A stretch of 64,000 bases of DNA from Druceiella hillmani (GCA_039881145.1 JAYKKI010000091.1:2470001-2534000); one strand, 5' to 3'; counted from the first letter of the stretch, positions 24,791-38,440 are shown. The notes: generated by a model from the letters alone, not told the origin. Translations and numbers: made by a program.

Positions 24791-26303
24791 TAATTTAAAT
24801 GACGATTTCGATGATGACGGTTTTTGATATATAGCGAAATAATTAGTAATTAATTTGTTAGTATGTGTGACTTTCTCAGATCTTCGTCTAGTAGGCCTTT
24901 GAGGTATTAGCAATAGCCTGATGAAGTAAATTCACTTCACCTTTTACTTGCGTCCATATCAAGGGGTGGATTGGAGTAATAATTAGTAATTTATTAGTTA
25001 ATAGTAAATATTGATCACTTAATACGTTTTAGTTAATTAATGAATTAGTTATTAATGTTTACTTAGTCCAATGTTAATTAAAATCTTTATAATTTTGTTT
25101 TTAAATGCGTATTATAATGTTATTATTACCTAATTATTACTCTGTTTTATATGCACATGAAGACTAAAGATATTTAAACTATATTGTTTAAATTTAATGT
25201 CATTCGTGGCTTATCGATAACATTACAACACGAGCTACGAGACGAGCATTACGTATCACTAGTCGCATCACTAGCCATAAGACCTGTAAATGCGAGTGAT
25301 CACGTAATATGCTCCATTTTACTCACACGTTTTATTGCTTCGCATGCAATGAGACCGCGGCTGAAGTATACTAACTTTGAGCGATTCTACTACAATAATG
25401 ACGCAGATTATTGTAATATGATGGTATATAATAAGATGCCAACTTGAAAGGGATAAATGCTCAGCAGAAGATGGAATCACAAATAATAACATTATGTAAA
25501 TGTTAGAACTACTCTCGCCTCGTTTAACAAGATCTTTCTAAAACTTCGTTTTTTTTTGAAGATATTCTGGAATAAGAAGACATACCCAGGGAGTTGAACT
25601 CTGTGACAACGTTATAATAAAACTAACCACATGTATAGTATAGTCCAATAAGTTTAGTACCAATTTTCTAGAAACATTTTAGAGAATAATAACTCTCTAA
25701 GGTAATTCTTAAAAGAATTACTAACTGTCTTTATAATCAGCAATCTAGAGAACAGGCTAATTTCTTTTCACTCATACAAGTGAAAGATGCAGTATAAATG
25801 CCATAAAACGATACACTAAAACTTCATTAATTAACCTAACCAATTCAATCTATACCGTATTCTATTACCTATAAGAAATTTTCGTCAAACAACGTATTGC
25901 GCACAAGTACCCAAGACTACTGTAAGTAATTTATAAGTACTCAAAAATAGAAATAAAACTTAAACTAACAGACTACAGAGAGACAAAAACGAGATATTAG
26001 ACAGAGTGACGTTGTATCACCTAAATTATCCACTAATTTAAAAATACTATTTATAAAAAAAATGGAATAACAGCATTATGGTTTCAATATCATTGGAGAA
26101 TATTTCGCGTATTTGAGATTTAAAGACAACGTTTTCATTATATTATACTTAGAATAAAGAGTACTCCAGAAGGCGAGAACACGCGCAAAAGTGTGTCCAA
26201 AAAACTACTCATAAAATGTGTAGTTTTAAAACACGACTGTCAGTGCAATTTAAAACACAGCTCTGAAAGGTTATGTGCTTTCTACGTGACAATATAGCTT
26301 AAA
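24791..26303. other. Intronic spacer
   Basis: AT-rich. The 87-codon open frame at 25184-25447 has no recognisable domain and is flanked by nothing gene-like, so I do not call it. A short palindrome GTAATTCTTAAAAGAATTAC lies at about 25701-25720. Confidence 0.35.
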
Positions 26304-26380
26304 ATGCCGGCTTGTGCTATTCCCACCTGCAAAAATATCACTGGACTGCAAAAGAAACAAATTGGGATTACTTTTCATAC
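26304..26380 (+). pseudogene. THAP-domain first-exon remnant
   Basis: MPACAIPTCKNITG then LQKKQIGITFH starts at ATG 26304. It matches the N-terminus of THAP zinc fingers (M-P-x-C-A then C-x-N, ending G-I-T-F-H), with the first two zinc-binding Cys in place (Cys4 and Cys9). The frame runs to AC followed by GTAAAAAC, a possible donor at the place where THAP genes commonly have an intron. The rest of the domain (His, Cys, AVPTIF) is not visible downstream, where AT-rich stop-filled sequence follows. THAP domains occur in P-element-type transposases and host DNA-binding proteins. This is probably a fragment of a dead element. Confidence 0.5.
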
Positions 26381-28929
26381 GTAAAAACGGTTACTTAATT
26401 TCATTTTCAATTAACTATACAATTTTAAAATATCGAAGTAGATTATTATTAACAGAAGCGCGCCATTTTTATTGGTGTTGTCACCTCTTAAAAAATTGTT
26501 TACCCAAATTAAAACATCTTAACTGCTCGATACTGAAAAATGTAAAATTTTATTTGTAAAAAAATCGGGGTTTGGAAATTGTCGTTGGAGAATTTGGTGT
26601 AACGTTTGAATTTCCGTTATCATATTCAATATTAGAATATGTTACGTATTGCGTATATAATCACTAAATGTAGGATTACGGCAAGAAACACATGTTACAT
26701 TCAATCATTTCAGCCGTCTTCTTTAATTTCTTGAAAAATGCGAACCGATATTGTTTAAAATATGAAGAAATTTTATCACGACATTGAATGCTAATTAATA
26801 TAAATAATTGTTTCGTCCTATTTTTAATTTCTTTAGTCTGAGATCGAATATTTTCAAACTTTTATTATGGGCTTTTTCACATCTCTCTTTACTTTAAGAC
26901 ACTAAGCTAATTGTTTTCTTTTTGCATTAAAAGTGTTAAGTGATGAAAAAAATGGTAAAATGTAACAAAGTTTTTAAATAATTTTAGTCTAAATACTTTG
27001 ACCATTGGTTGTGGTTAGAATAAACATTTTAGAAATTTAACATGGCGGCCTTAATAATACTTCTTGTAAGCCAAGCCATGACAATATAAATTGATGCAAA
27101 TGTGAATCCTACTGCTGCAAGGAAATATATTTTTATGCGTCGATTTCCTGAAGTTCGTGGGTAAATTTATTCTACTAGTAACACCGTGCGCGTTGGGGGA
27201 GGGCGCTAGTAGGCGAAGCGCGGTGCCCCCTCCACCGATTTTTGGCTTCACCGCGACCGCGAAGTGGTTCGTGCGTATGCGCCTTCTGGATTACTCTATA
27301 TTCTAAGATATTATAGCTGAAAGTCAAGAAGATTTACAAACAACTCCTGAAACATTAAGTATGAAAAAATACTGGGCCAGTAAAGAGGTAATTCAAAAGT
27401 AATCTTCCTGTGCACCTCGGAAAAAGATGATGTTCAATACATCTTGCGAAAAAATCCACAAAAAAACCGAGAACTTCTGAAAGCGAAACTAAAATAACCG
27501 TGCTATTTAACCGGTTAAGAGGCAGAATAAGAAGGTAGTTTGCCAGAGACACGATACAAAATTATGGTCGCTGCATAGATTGCATGTAGCATAGCAAAAA
27601 GGAGTTCTTCATCCCACTTGAGTACCCAAATAAATTTCATATGTTTTACAACATAATTGTTTAATATTCAATTCCAACCTTTTTAAGAATGTAAATTGCA
27701 AATATGTACCGAATGAAATTGTTATAAATAACTTTTTTTACTTGATTGATTGAATTTAGGATTACATTAAGCAACGTATAAAACAACTTCAATAACAATC
27801 ATCCAACAAGAAGCCTTGTGTGTTATCAATTGGTTTACAGCGCATTGATAATGTAGAAAAAAAAACTTCAACAAATATCGATAGGAAAAGAAGTTATCGG
27901 AGTTTAAAAATATATATAATATTTTTAATATTTCATTAGATAATAAAAATTAATCATAGTTGGATCGAGTACACTCCACATACGGGGACAATGTTAAAAT
28001 GCTATTAACAGCAACTGAACTTCAAAAGCTGCGAAGCCTCCAAAGATAATATCGTTACAGCAAAAGCTCGTTTCAATTGCTACAATAAAATTGTAAGGGT
28101 AGATCTATATGGTCAAAAATAAAAAGCCTTTCTCAGATGTGAAAGGCGAAAATAACCATAACTCGATTCGGACCTTTTTACACATAAATGCATCGTAAAA
28201 AGGCGTATTTACATGCCATCACAAAAGCTCCGCTGTTTAAGATAACATGTGGTAGTCCGTACATGATCAATATATTCAGGGACAGACGAATCTGCATAAC
28301 AAATGTAGCGCAGACCCTGTTTTTCTTTCATTTTTCAAACTCATTCTTATTTTCTTTTTATATCAAGAAAGGCATAAATGTTTCATAAGCATATTTTATC
28401 CATACATTGCTCCAAATATTAAACCCTGCCGAGTCACTGATATTGAATACAAAGTGCTGTCAATCTAACTTTCTAAACAAAACCTCTAAAAAATTTCAGC
28501 CGATGATGGCAGCTACACCCGATGAACGAATGCAAAGCTAGCATGAGGTTAATGACAGGTGCGCGGGTGTTTATTTTATTATGACATAAAAATATTATGG
28601 AAGATGTACTGACGATAATCTAGAGTCAGTATGCATTTTAAAAAACTATTATTATAACAAAGAATAATGAAGAAGTCCATATTTTTAGACATGTTACAAT
28701 TACATTTCTACATTACTGAAATGATACGTGATAAGTTCGATTTGATTTTATGAACATTTTATTTTGACTGTTGAATAGTATCGTGTAATAGTAAATGCTT
28801 GAAATAATTTCGCCTGTAACTCTTGTCGCCCGATAGTTGCATGTCCTTGGCGATCTTTGTAATTGAATTCGCGCGGCAATATCAATCGGAATAACACATA
28901 AAAACCAATAGCGTCGTATTGTCCACACT

Positions 28930-29135
28930 CGCAGCGACGAACGGTGATATAATGTGGCCGTAAATCCGAATAAATTCTGTCGCACTTCCTTTATGGGCGG
29001 ACCTTCGGCGCCTGCGATCGATCGCGTGGGAGACTCGCGCCGTCTTCATCTGCAGGTCGCCGCACGTTCCGTACATCCGCCGCTGTCAATGGTCTTTAAT
29101 CACTACGCGCCGCGTCGCCGCGTCGTGGCGTACAC
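28930..29135. promoter_or_regulatory. GC-rich intronic island, candidate regulatory element
   Basis: About 200 bp with many CpGs (GCGATCGATCGCG, CGCCGCGTCGCCGCGTCGTG) in a strongly AT-rich intron. Both strands have open frames across it because of the base composition, but none resembles a known protein and no convincing splice sites flank it. It could be an enhancer, an alternative promoter or an old repeat. Confidence 0.25.
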
Positions 29136-29657
29136 TTATTTGTCCGCATTTAATACGTCTTCATGTTCTCTCCATATTATCCGAATTTTACCATTGGAAA
29201 ATATTTTCTTTGTATTCTTATCTATTTTTATTTAAATAGCATTTATCACTGCAACAAAATTACTATCGCGACTTATAGCATGATGATCAATAATATAAAT
29301 TAATATAAAACATAAATAAATCAAATAATTAAGACAAAATAAAACGAAGACAGAAAAGTATCAATGTCGATCATGCAAAGTGGATGGACCGTAAACTACA
29401 CAAATGCTTCAAAAATAAAACAATACACTTCTAACGCAATTTTTATTTTTTTTAAGCAAATCCAACGAATGAACTACCGTAGCGTACGAAACGATGTACG
29501 TTCCCCCATCCGCGTGTAGTAATCTGTAGCAAAGAACATTTGTGGGTTATTCAAATTTATTGCAAAGTTAAATTTTAACACTTTTCATAGTGAAATGAAA
29601 CCACGGTGCCGACATTGCACATTAGCGAAACTTAATTTTTTACCGTGTTCCTTTATT

Positions 29658-29687
29658 TACTTGAAGGGAGATACCTCCCTTCAAGTA
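29658..29687. repeat. Perfect foldback, 13-bp arms
   Basis: TACTTGAAGGGAG and its exact reverse complement, spacer ATAC. Confidence 0.9.
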
Positions 29688-29994
29688 TTATTTTAAATAG
29701 TTATAAGAACCGCTCATATTTTACCTTGTGGCAAAACTTTCCAATCAAATTTTATTATTGCACAAATCATTTTTATAACTTTTTTCAAAGTAATTCGCTT
29801 TAATTGTCCCTAACCATTTAATATAAAAATGAAAACATAAGGTTGTAAATTTGAAACACAAAAAAACTAAGAAAATGAAAAGAAATTACCTAAAATTTAT
29901 AAGTTGATACTAGGCAACCGCTTTTCATTAGCAAAAACACTTTCAATCGATGCTTTTCAAAAATTAATTGTGATAAAAACCTTTATAACTAAGG

Positions 29995-30030
29995 TGAAAC
30001 GAACAATTTAATGTTAAATTGTTCGTTTCA
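29995..30030. repeat. Perfect foldback, 17-bp arms
   Basis: TGAAACGAACAATTTAA and its exact reverse complement, spacer TG. Confidence 0.9.
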
Positions 30031-30545
30031 ACTCAAATAAAGAAACAAGCAGGTAAGCAAATAAGCCTTCCTCGGCAAATATTCGAAAAGGATAAAAAAG
30101 AGCCTAAGCTTTATTTTGAAACAAAAGTATAATTTCAGCAGACAGAACAATAATAAGTCTAAAACAAGGTTTAGTGAAGTTTAAATAGCATAACAAATTG
30201 TTTAAAAACCTTCCACACGCCAACATATCGCTGTTACAGTTTCATAACGATGTAGATAAATGTAAGTAGCAAACTGCTAAGTCATCTAGAAACGATTCAT
30301 CTAATGTGATGTTTACATTAAGAATAAAAGACACGTGCATTGGATTGTGAAGTAACGCGTATGATTTAGAAGGACTATTATACCAACAGGTTTTGCAACA
30401 AAATAGGATCTTAATTTAATTGGATTAAAGAAAACTGTTAAGTACGAGTAGAAATCGTACTGCGAGGGTTCCGTATAAACTAAAAATGTACTAAAATTGA
30501 AACACTTGTATATTTCTATTAAAATATTCACAAATAATTTCTCAA

Positions 30546-30595
30546 ACATACTTTAAGTTTCATTACTTAAAACATACTTTAAGTTTCATTACTTA
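30546..30595. repeat. Tandem duplication, 26-bp period
   Basis: ACATACTTTAAGTTTCATTA followed by CTTA occurs at 30546 and again at 30572, identical over 24 bases. Confidence 0.9.
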
Positions 30596-33500
30596 CTTTA
30601 TATTAAAACTCTTTTTAGTATTTGTTGTTTGAATTTGTAGTTTGTCAGTTTCCAATATAATGATGTTTTTAAGATAGTCCTGCTAACGAAGCGGATCCAA
30701 AACGGTAGTTTGTATAATCTACCAAAGCTTTATTTTTCAATGAAATGCAATAAAAAAAATTGATTTGTGTTCTACTCAAACAGCTGCTCAACAATCGAGC
30801 GCAAAATCATTCTTCGGTTCTTCCTTAACGTGCACGGGTCCCCTCCCGCTCGAAATATAAATTTAATTCATTTTAAATACCTTTTCTAGTTTTGAGAATA
30901 TTACACACTATATGAAAATGCTCGTTATTCATTCTATTAATTACTTAATGTTAATATAGTCAAAACATGTAGATTTTATTTCGTAAACAAATGAAAATAT
31001 CGACAGCAAATAACAAATCGCATCAAAATATCAAGTAAAAAAGTACTTCGATACAATAAAAAGTACAGAGTACATTACGATTGATGGAGAATCGATTTTT
31101 CGACCGTTTCAAATCGAAGATGAAAGAATCGATTCGTATAAAAATCAACTGATTTCAAAATATCTATCTTTTCAGATTTACATAAATGTAACTTGAACGC
31201 ATCTAGTATAACGAATTCTATACAGGTTTTTAATAATGTTAAATGCTTCGTGCTTCGTTTAAGTACAGAAAGGATGACACTTCGAGTTCCGCATAGTTCT
31301 TTTTTTTTTCTTTTGATAAACGGCGACTTTAAATAGATGCACTCAATTCCACTCTTTGAGATCTGATTCTAATCATATTCCATCCGAAATTGTCAGAAAA
31401 CTTATCTATCTAGTTCTTTAAAATATAACTATATAAAATATTTCAGATGAACCATATAAATACATGCAAATAGAGTATGATTTAGAGTTTTTTACTTTTT
31501 ATATATGTTATTGAGATCGATTCGATTATTGAGATCGATCTAAAAGATTAAATATAGATTTTATGATTAAGCGATCTCGTAATCCACGCCACTCGTTTTT
31601 GTCATTGTTTTAGGTCAAAAGCGATATAGATTTTAGCGCTTTTGTGAGACTGTGTTTTTTTTATTTTATATTGAGCTCAGCAATCACGTAAACAATTTAA
31701 AAGGAATTGATACAAAAATTTGTGTATGCTTACAAATATAACATTAAAAATCAATTTGAGTATTGACACAGCAATATTCTGATAGTTCTCGTTGATACAT
31801 TGGTCGTTAACTATTACCTCAATATCATAAATATTTAAATAGCACTGAACACCTGACAAGTTGCACTGAGTCAAAATGTATATAATTTAGTTCGTATGTA
31901 CAAACTCTACAATATGTAATAATTATTATACTTGTTCATAACTGAGCCGATTACCTATTGGAAACTTGTCATTCTCCTTTCAACTTTATAGATCAAACAG
32001 TTCATAAGTAAAATGACTGTAACTGACGCCTGGGTGATCCTATAAGAGCTTCAATTCGAAGGAACTACGGAATTGTACGGAACTTCAATAAAAAAAAGTG
32101 AAAAAGATCAATGGAGATGAGACGGCTAAATAATATTTGCGCAAATATTATACATCGTAGAAACTACTTTTTTGTAATTGCACACTCCATCTATAGTCAC
32201 GTTGCCTATTGCTAACATCAATAGACGCGCCACATGTTATATTTTTATGGTGTTTCGAATATGCTTTGAAGTCTTCTACCTCTGTGCTTCTTTTGACACT
32301 TTTATCGCGGTTTTATATACAATATATAATGTAGTTATCGAATGAGGGGAATTATTTTATTGGATTGATCTTGAGGTAATATATTTATTAGACATTATTA
32401 CAAAGAGATTATTATGTGAGGAGCTATTGATAATACGAATGGTATCAATCAATTGTATAATATTTACAGAATTAGCGCAAAAGCGCGTTTTAAAGGAATG
32501 GGCTCCCATAGCCACCTATCAAAAGGAAGAAGTGTATAATGAAGTCACTTATAGGGAGTATTATCTCCAGAAATGACATTTTCTAGATATCGGCCACGAC
32601 TTAATTGAGTTTGTTTTATTTATAGAGAATTCAAGAAATTTAGAAGCGGAGCATTCTGCATAATTTAATATTAGCAATAATCTACGTACTCTATTGTTTC
32701 TCCGAACCTGTATGTTCTGAGTGTATGTTCTGGTGTTCAGAATGCAATTACGGTCATGTACACAAGTCCACACCAACCAAGAATATGCAGTACGCCAAAA
32801 GCATTTAAAATTCATCACTTGACAACCAACGCTTCTTAAATACGTCATTCATTTCTATATCCTTACTCGAATGATATTTACCAACTCCAATCCCCAAGTG
32901 AAGTCAGCCAAACGGAATTTAAGTAAAGCATTCGCTAGAGATAGGTCCTTTAGATGGTCAACGCAAAAAACAACAGACAGAGAGCAAATAAGACGTTTCT
33001 CATTGTTCCCTTATCGACGTGACCTTCGTCCTTCGACTTGTCATGTAACAACATTGGCCCGACTGTTAGCATTTATTTAACCAAGTTTCCCTGAAATAAT
33101 AAATAATCGAAGTTACTTGCCTATGCATTTTAATGAAATGTAGCAACCGCCAAATCTATTATACTAAAATACACTTTGAGAAAATTTTTATCTTTTTTCT
33201 TGTTAAAATATAGAGGCCAACATTTTAGTTTCATTAGTGACAAATTTTCGTATATTTATTAATTTATTACGAGCAATTTTAATGTGTCAATCTGTTAACC
33301 GACTGACACGTTAACTTCATATAACTCTCCAATAATTGTATGAATGTTAATACCTTATGAAAATTTCTAATAAATGTCGAAACTATGATTTAATGAATTT
33401 AGTATTGATATAGGAAATAGACGCCCCCTCAAATTTACTCAAAACGTAAAGTGTGTTAGGTATCCCCAAAAGCAGCCATTCGCCCACATGTGAATCAACT

Positions 33501-34310
33501 AATTAGATGGAGAAAGGTATCCGAAGGTAAATACTTGTATTTTAATTACATCCAAGGTGGTAATAGGTATAGTCCAGATTAGTCAATGCGCCATTTTTAA
33601 TTTACCCATGTCACGGAATGATTAACGACTGATTTTAATTTATATATTTTTTTATTGCGATCCACTTATATTTATATTGGAAAAAGGGTACTTGTCTTGA
33701 ATTATAAAATCACTAATATCACATAAAAAATCCAAACATTAAATTTTGCAGTTGTCTGTTTTTTATGAAATTCTTGATATGGTAGTAAACTGATTAGTTA
33801 AAATTGTAATAAAATGCTAGTGCCTAGAATTTTCGCTTTTATTAAATTAGGACTTAAAATTACGGGGCTTCAAAGTGAAAATGTTAAATTGAACCTAAAT
33901 TTGATTTTGATTGATACTTTTTAATGACATTCCGTTTGCATGAAAACAATTATATGTAGGTATGGGGAGACGTATATTAAATTGTTTTTATTTATTTACC
34001 TACACATTGGAGATTACGAAGTAGCCGGTTCCAATTTTGTTTTGCATACAGGTCTTAAAACTATGAGGATATAAGAATGGTGGACGGTAAATTATAATTA
34101 TGTAGGTAATTAAGGTTCCGCACGGACGGAAACAGCGATTCCTGTTTTTTTCCGTACGGAACTACAATTACATAAATTACAATATTACATAATAAAAAAA
34201 TAAAAAGTTTAAATGATAATTTTCAAACTACCGCAGTATTGTTTGTATAATTTTTTTGTGACTTGAAGTTATCTGTCCACATACATTACCACTGCCAAAC
34301 TTTCAAAACA

Positions 34311-34350
34311 AAACCGCAGCTGATAAATGCATTATTATCAGCTGTGGTTT
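34311..34350. repeat. Near-perfect foldback, 16-bp arms
   Basis: AAACCGCAGCTGATAA and its reverse complement with one mismatch, spacer of 8 bases. Confidence 0.85.
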
Positions 34351-35184
34351 TTAGCTTCTAAACCAATTTGGTTTTATTTAGTTACTTTTAATAGAACACA
34401 TCATAGACGAATGGTAAAAAGACAATGTAATTTTGCATAAAATATGAATGTAGATATTCTTTAATCAGAGTAGTCGAAATGATGATCAGAATAAAATGCG
34501 CTCTCGTATATTTATTAACTGAATATCATTTACATTAGGTAAAAAAAAATCCAGAACATATTTCAATAGGAGCCATGTGTACATTCGAAGGACTATTGCT
34601 AAGGCCAAGTTAATCTACAAAAAAATATCAAACGTGTTTATTGTTTATAAAACAAAAATTTTTATTATCCACAAATATACGAACCAAACAAACCTCTCGT
34701 TCTAGATATATTGAAAAATAATTTTTAAAACCTTTAGATTTCTAAATGTGGACACGTACTGTAAAGTAAAAACGATTTATGAAAGTTATGAAAGTGATGT
34801 CGATATCGAGAATAGAGAAGATAAATAGAGAAATGTTGAAATTAATTTATCTTGTTAACTATAAAATGATAACAATACTGGTAAAAAAAAACATAAAAAG
34901 GAATGAAAAAAGGTAACGTTAAAGGAAAATGCGAAATATGGTTAAACCGAATTGAGGGACGTGTAAAACGGTAAATAATGAAAATATTAAAACAGAAACA
35001 AAATAATTATGTCACACAAGAGAAGTATGGTCTTCCGTCATCCCTGCTAGATAGAGGTAGATTAATTAGCACTAGCATTGTAAATAGATACAGGCCACTG
35101 TAAATTGCACATCTGTTTAACTAATTTTATCATCGCTGTGCTAAAGTTTGGACAGGATATTACAGTTTAGTAGTACAGAGGGAA

Positions 35185-35375
35185 GGCCACGCAATTGTTC
35201 TAGCTACGTGGCGACTCATAAATTTCCAACCATTAAGAGGAGCATCACATGTGGCGTTCGCCCGTTCTAATTGCTCTCATTAATCTCGTTACCGCGACGC
35301 CGCCGTTCGCAACGCCCCATCATGAAACTTTACACTCGAAGTAGCCATTCGTACCATGCCTAGCTAGCGAGTGAA
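35185..35375. promoter_or_regulatory. Candidate conserved noncoding/enhancer element
   Basis: A GC-balanced patch in AT-rich DNA holding several homeodomain-type cores (CTAATTG, CATTAATC), GCGACGCCGCCG and TCATGAAAC. There is no open frame of interest and no transposon similarity. The function is inferred only from composition and motif density. Confidence 0.25.
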
Positions 35376-36115
35376 TTTTTATAAAAACGACTAATCTAGT
35401 GGAATTTATATTTAGCGGTTTATAAGACAGTAGCTGATAGTTTTAGCATCATGCTTCTATTAGTTTAAAATGTAACTCCTGTCTTAATATTGCAAGCAAA
35501 TCTTAAAATTTACTTCTAATTGTCTTACCGATTAGAAATTTTGCAAAATTATGCAAGTCAATACCATCAAGCTGATATGAGGAATAATAGGAACTTCTCG
35601 ATGACTAAACAGTAAACCTTTCGAATTTTGAGTCGTTTGACTTATCTCAAATACGTATTATAACCGAAAGGATCTAATGATGGAGGAAAGACGTGGTTAT
35701 GGGAACTTCTCAATAGTTAACAATAATCCCGCCGAGTTTAGATTTGTTCGATTTGTATTAATGGATACTTTGCTTACAAAAGCGTGACATTAGTTTATTT
35801 AAAAAAAAAAAAAGAAAATGAAATATATTTTTGAAGGAACACAAAACTGTCAATAACATCTAATTTCAAATTGATGTCATTACCACAGCCCGTTATCGAT
35901 GGCAAGAAATGCGCAGCTATCCTTTATAGGAAGGTATACTTTAATGTAATGTAAAAAGTAGCATTATAATAAAATGGATTTTCTTTTACCAACGAGCATC
36001 GTTTTATCACTAAAATTTGTTTTCAAATATTTCCTTTTTTTATTAACCTTTATAAGTATGTTCAAATAAACAAAAGTTAATATTAGAAGCGTTTAACTAT
36101 TTAAATTTTAAAGTA

Positions 36116-36156
36116 TAAACTCTTCATAATTTTAAGACAAAATTATGAAGAGTTTA
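36116..36156. repeat. Perfect foldback, 18-bp arms
   Basis: TAAACTCTTCATAATTTT and its exact reverse complement, spacer AAGAC. Confidence 0.9.
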
Positions 36157-36245
36157 CTACACTCTGTTGAGGTATTTTAGAAAACAGTAAATACTAATTA
36201 AAAAAAATAATTGTATCCTACTAAATATCGACGGTTAAGAATCTA

Positions 36246-36312
36246 TACAGGTCATATAGTGAAAAAAATTGAGATAAGTGGCTATCTCAATTTTTTCACT
36301 ATATGACCTGTA
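36246..36312. repeat. Near-perfect foldback, 30/31-bp arms
   Basis: TACAGGTCATATAGTGAAAA onward is followed by its reverse complement, spacer AGTGGC. The only difference is one base in an A7/T6 run. It lies 90 bp from the preceding foldback. Confidence 0.92.
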
Positions 36313-37059
36313 GCTCAAAATAAAGTCCAAATTCACTTGACCTACCAAATTGCTTATGTCAAAATGCCGCAGTCGTTCGTCATTTTGTTGTTTCGATTTT
36401 TGATAGGTTGATATTAGTGAAATTGCCAATAAAAATTAGTAAAAAGTGATTAGCTGTTATTACGTTGAGAACTTTTTTCTTCAATAGATAGATATATTAA
36501 AATGTTTATAATGTGTTAAACTACTTTATACAATAATCGAAATGTTTAGAAATATTATTTAAGGTAGGTGTTTTTATTCTAGAAATAATTTAAAGCTTTG
36601 ATGGGAATAATTTCAGCTTTTTAGTTTTATATTAATTTCCATATTTCTATTGGAGTCAAACAGCTGATTGTTACCATGAGTAGTTGTCATTAACTGATCT
36701 TACAGTTGATACCACAGTCACGCTTAAGAAGCTGTTCAAATCTTTCCCATTATTCATCAAATACCGATCCCCAATAGAACCTCATGCCAATGAAAGAATT
36801 ATCGACATTACAAAAGGAAACACCAGTCATTTATTTAATAACGAAAAGGTCCAGGAACCAAGTACCACAAAATTTGCATATCAGGTTAAATTTCTTTCAA
36901 TATCGGATTTAATTCAAGATTGTATTTGGATTACTTTTATTAAAAGGTCAAGTTCTGCGCTCCAGAAATTGCAATATTCGATTTATAGTGCGTAAACTCT
37001 TCTATTTCACATGGTTTTTATAATAACAATGTTGAATGTTCTTCACTTCAAGGTATAGA

Positions 37060-38440
37060 TGAAAACGCGATGACAGTTTGTGAAATATGCTATGAGGATT
37101 AGGAAACACCAAGGACCGTTGAAAACGTCATCATGCAGCCAGAGAACATGAATGGAAAAAATTAAGCCCAGAGAAAATGAAGATTATTTCGGATATCCAA
37201 CGAGTCGAGGTGAAAAAATGCGACGAGATCAGGTGCGTGCAGCTAAACAACTAGGCGAAACGTGCACATCAGAGTTCTGTAGAAAAAAAACATTTCGAGG
37301 TTGCAGCAGATTTGACGAAGAAGCACGTGGATTATATATACATACATATTTCTAGCAAAAGTTTCATTGAAGTGAACGAAGAATGTATGTAAAGAGATTG
37401 GTCATACGCACAGCGACTACTCTTAAAATGAAGTCGAAGAAAATTCCTGACAAGAAAGAAAATTCAAGTTGGCGAGCGGATGATTCTAAATATTTCTCTT
37501 TAAACTACTACCGTCATTCAGACATCGCTCGAGAAAAAATACACATTAAAACATACGTATTTAAAACATATAAACGATACTGCATTGACACAAAATCACT
37601 TGCTGTGTCCAGATATGTTTGACAAAACGTTTAACGATTAAAATTTGGGATTTACAAACTGGAAAATATATGCGCGACTCTTGCGTTGGCCAAAGTGAAG
37701 GTAATACAGACGAACACACTTATCAAGAAAACGTTTTTAAAAAGATTGAAAAATAAAAAGACAAAAAGAATGCGGCTTTATTTTATAGACGATGGAATTA
37801 GAAGCGGTAAAAGCGTGCATATACTCTACAACAAGTGCTTCATACTTCAAAACTAAACTGATCTGCCATAATTTTTCTATCTTTGATTTAATTATAACGC
37901 CATTTCTTGTCTAAACAAAAAACAATTGTAATTTATTCAGACAGCTGCATGTACCAAATCCGAAACGTTGTAATGGCTAAAGCGCTTCTTAAGTTTAATT
38001 TAAAACAAAAAATCACCATCACTCATAAGTTCTTAGAGTTGGATCACATTTAAATGAAGTCTGATTCAGTCCATATTGCGATTGAGCCAAAGCCCACAAA
38101 CCGTGAGGCTAATTTGCCATGTGATTATGTTTCAGCCAGCAAGAAATCAAAAGCCTCGTCTCCTTCCGAAGTTGTGGTAGACGTTGGTTTTGTTAAAAAT
38201 TATGTTGATGTCAAGGTCAAGTCAATACTTGGCCCTACAAAATCATAAGGCATGGACGTAAAGCAGGCGATCCTATAATGGCAGACTTAAGGTAAGTAAA
38301 ACTACATTTTGACCAAGAATGGTTTGTTTTGCCGCATATACCTAAAAGATTCAACCCTGACGTTTCATATTCTCCGATCATCGGCATTACATACCGAGAT
38401 ATTTTGCCGAAAAATATCAAAATCTTTAAAAGATCTACCT
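37060..38440 (+). pseudogene. Pseudogene of an unnamed multicopy insect gene family
   Basis: I recognise the pattern from many uncharacterised insect proteins but know no assigned function. In order: a basic NW-x-K-like start, MRRDQVRAAKQLGETCTSEF then CRKKTFRGC (paired Cys), RMYVKRLVIRT, KYFSLNYYRH. After frameshifts: FIDDGIRSGKSVHILYNKC, TAACTKSET, MAKALLKF, ITITHKFLELDHI, DSVHIAIEPKPTNREANLPC then DYVSASKKSKASS. At the end HGRKAGDPIMADLR and FDQEWFVLPHIPKRF. The order Cys pairs, D-S-x-H-x-x-IE-x-K, R-K-A-G-DP-x-x-D-L-R is the family signature. Conserved acidic and His residues suggest a nuclease or transposase, but that is inference. At least four frame changes and stops disable it. A plus-strand frame at 36684-36995 may be its 5' part. 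Confidence 0.6.

Larger units (their letters stand above)
26381..36683. other. Intronic sequence without recognisable genes
   Basis: About 10 kb of AT-rich DNA. Items seen within it are listed separately (foldbacks, a tandem repeat, GC-richer patches). Open frames up to 95 codons (for example 32561-32848 minus) show no domain, no splice-site context and biased composition typical of AT-rich DNA. Confidence 0.35.

Noticed and set aside
25184..25447. 87-codon open frame
   Set aside because: No domain or coding context; GC slightly raised but reading looks random.
28954..29235. Open frames on both strands through the CpG-rich island
   Set aside because: Explained by low stop frequency in GC-rich DNA; no known protein and no convincing splice borders.
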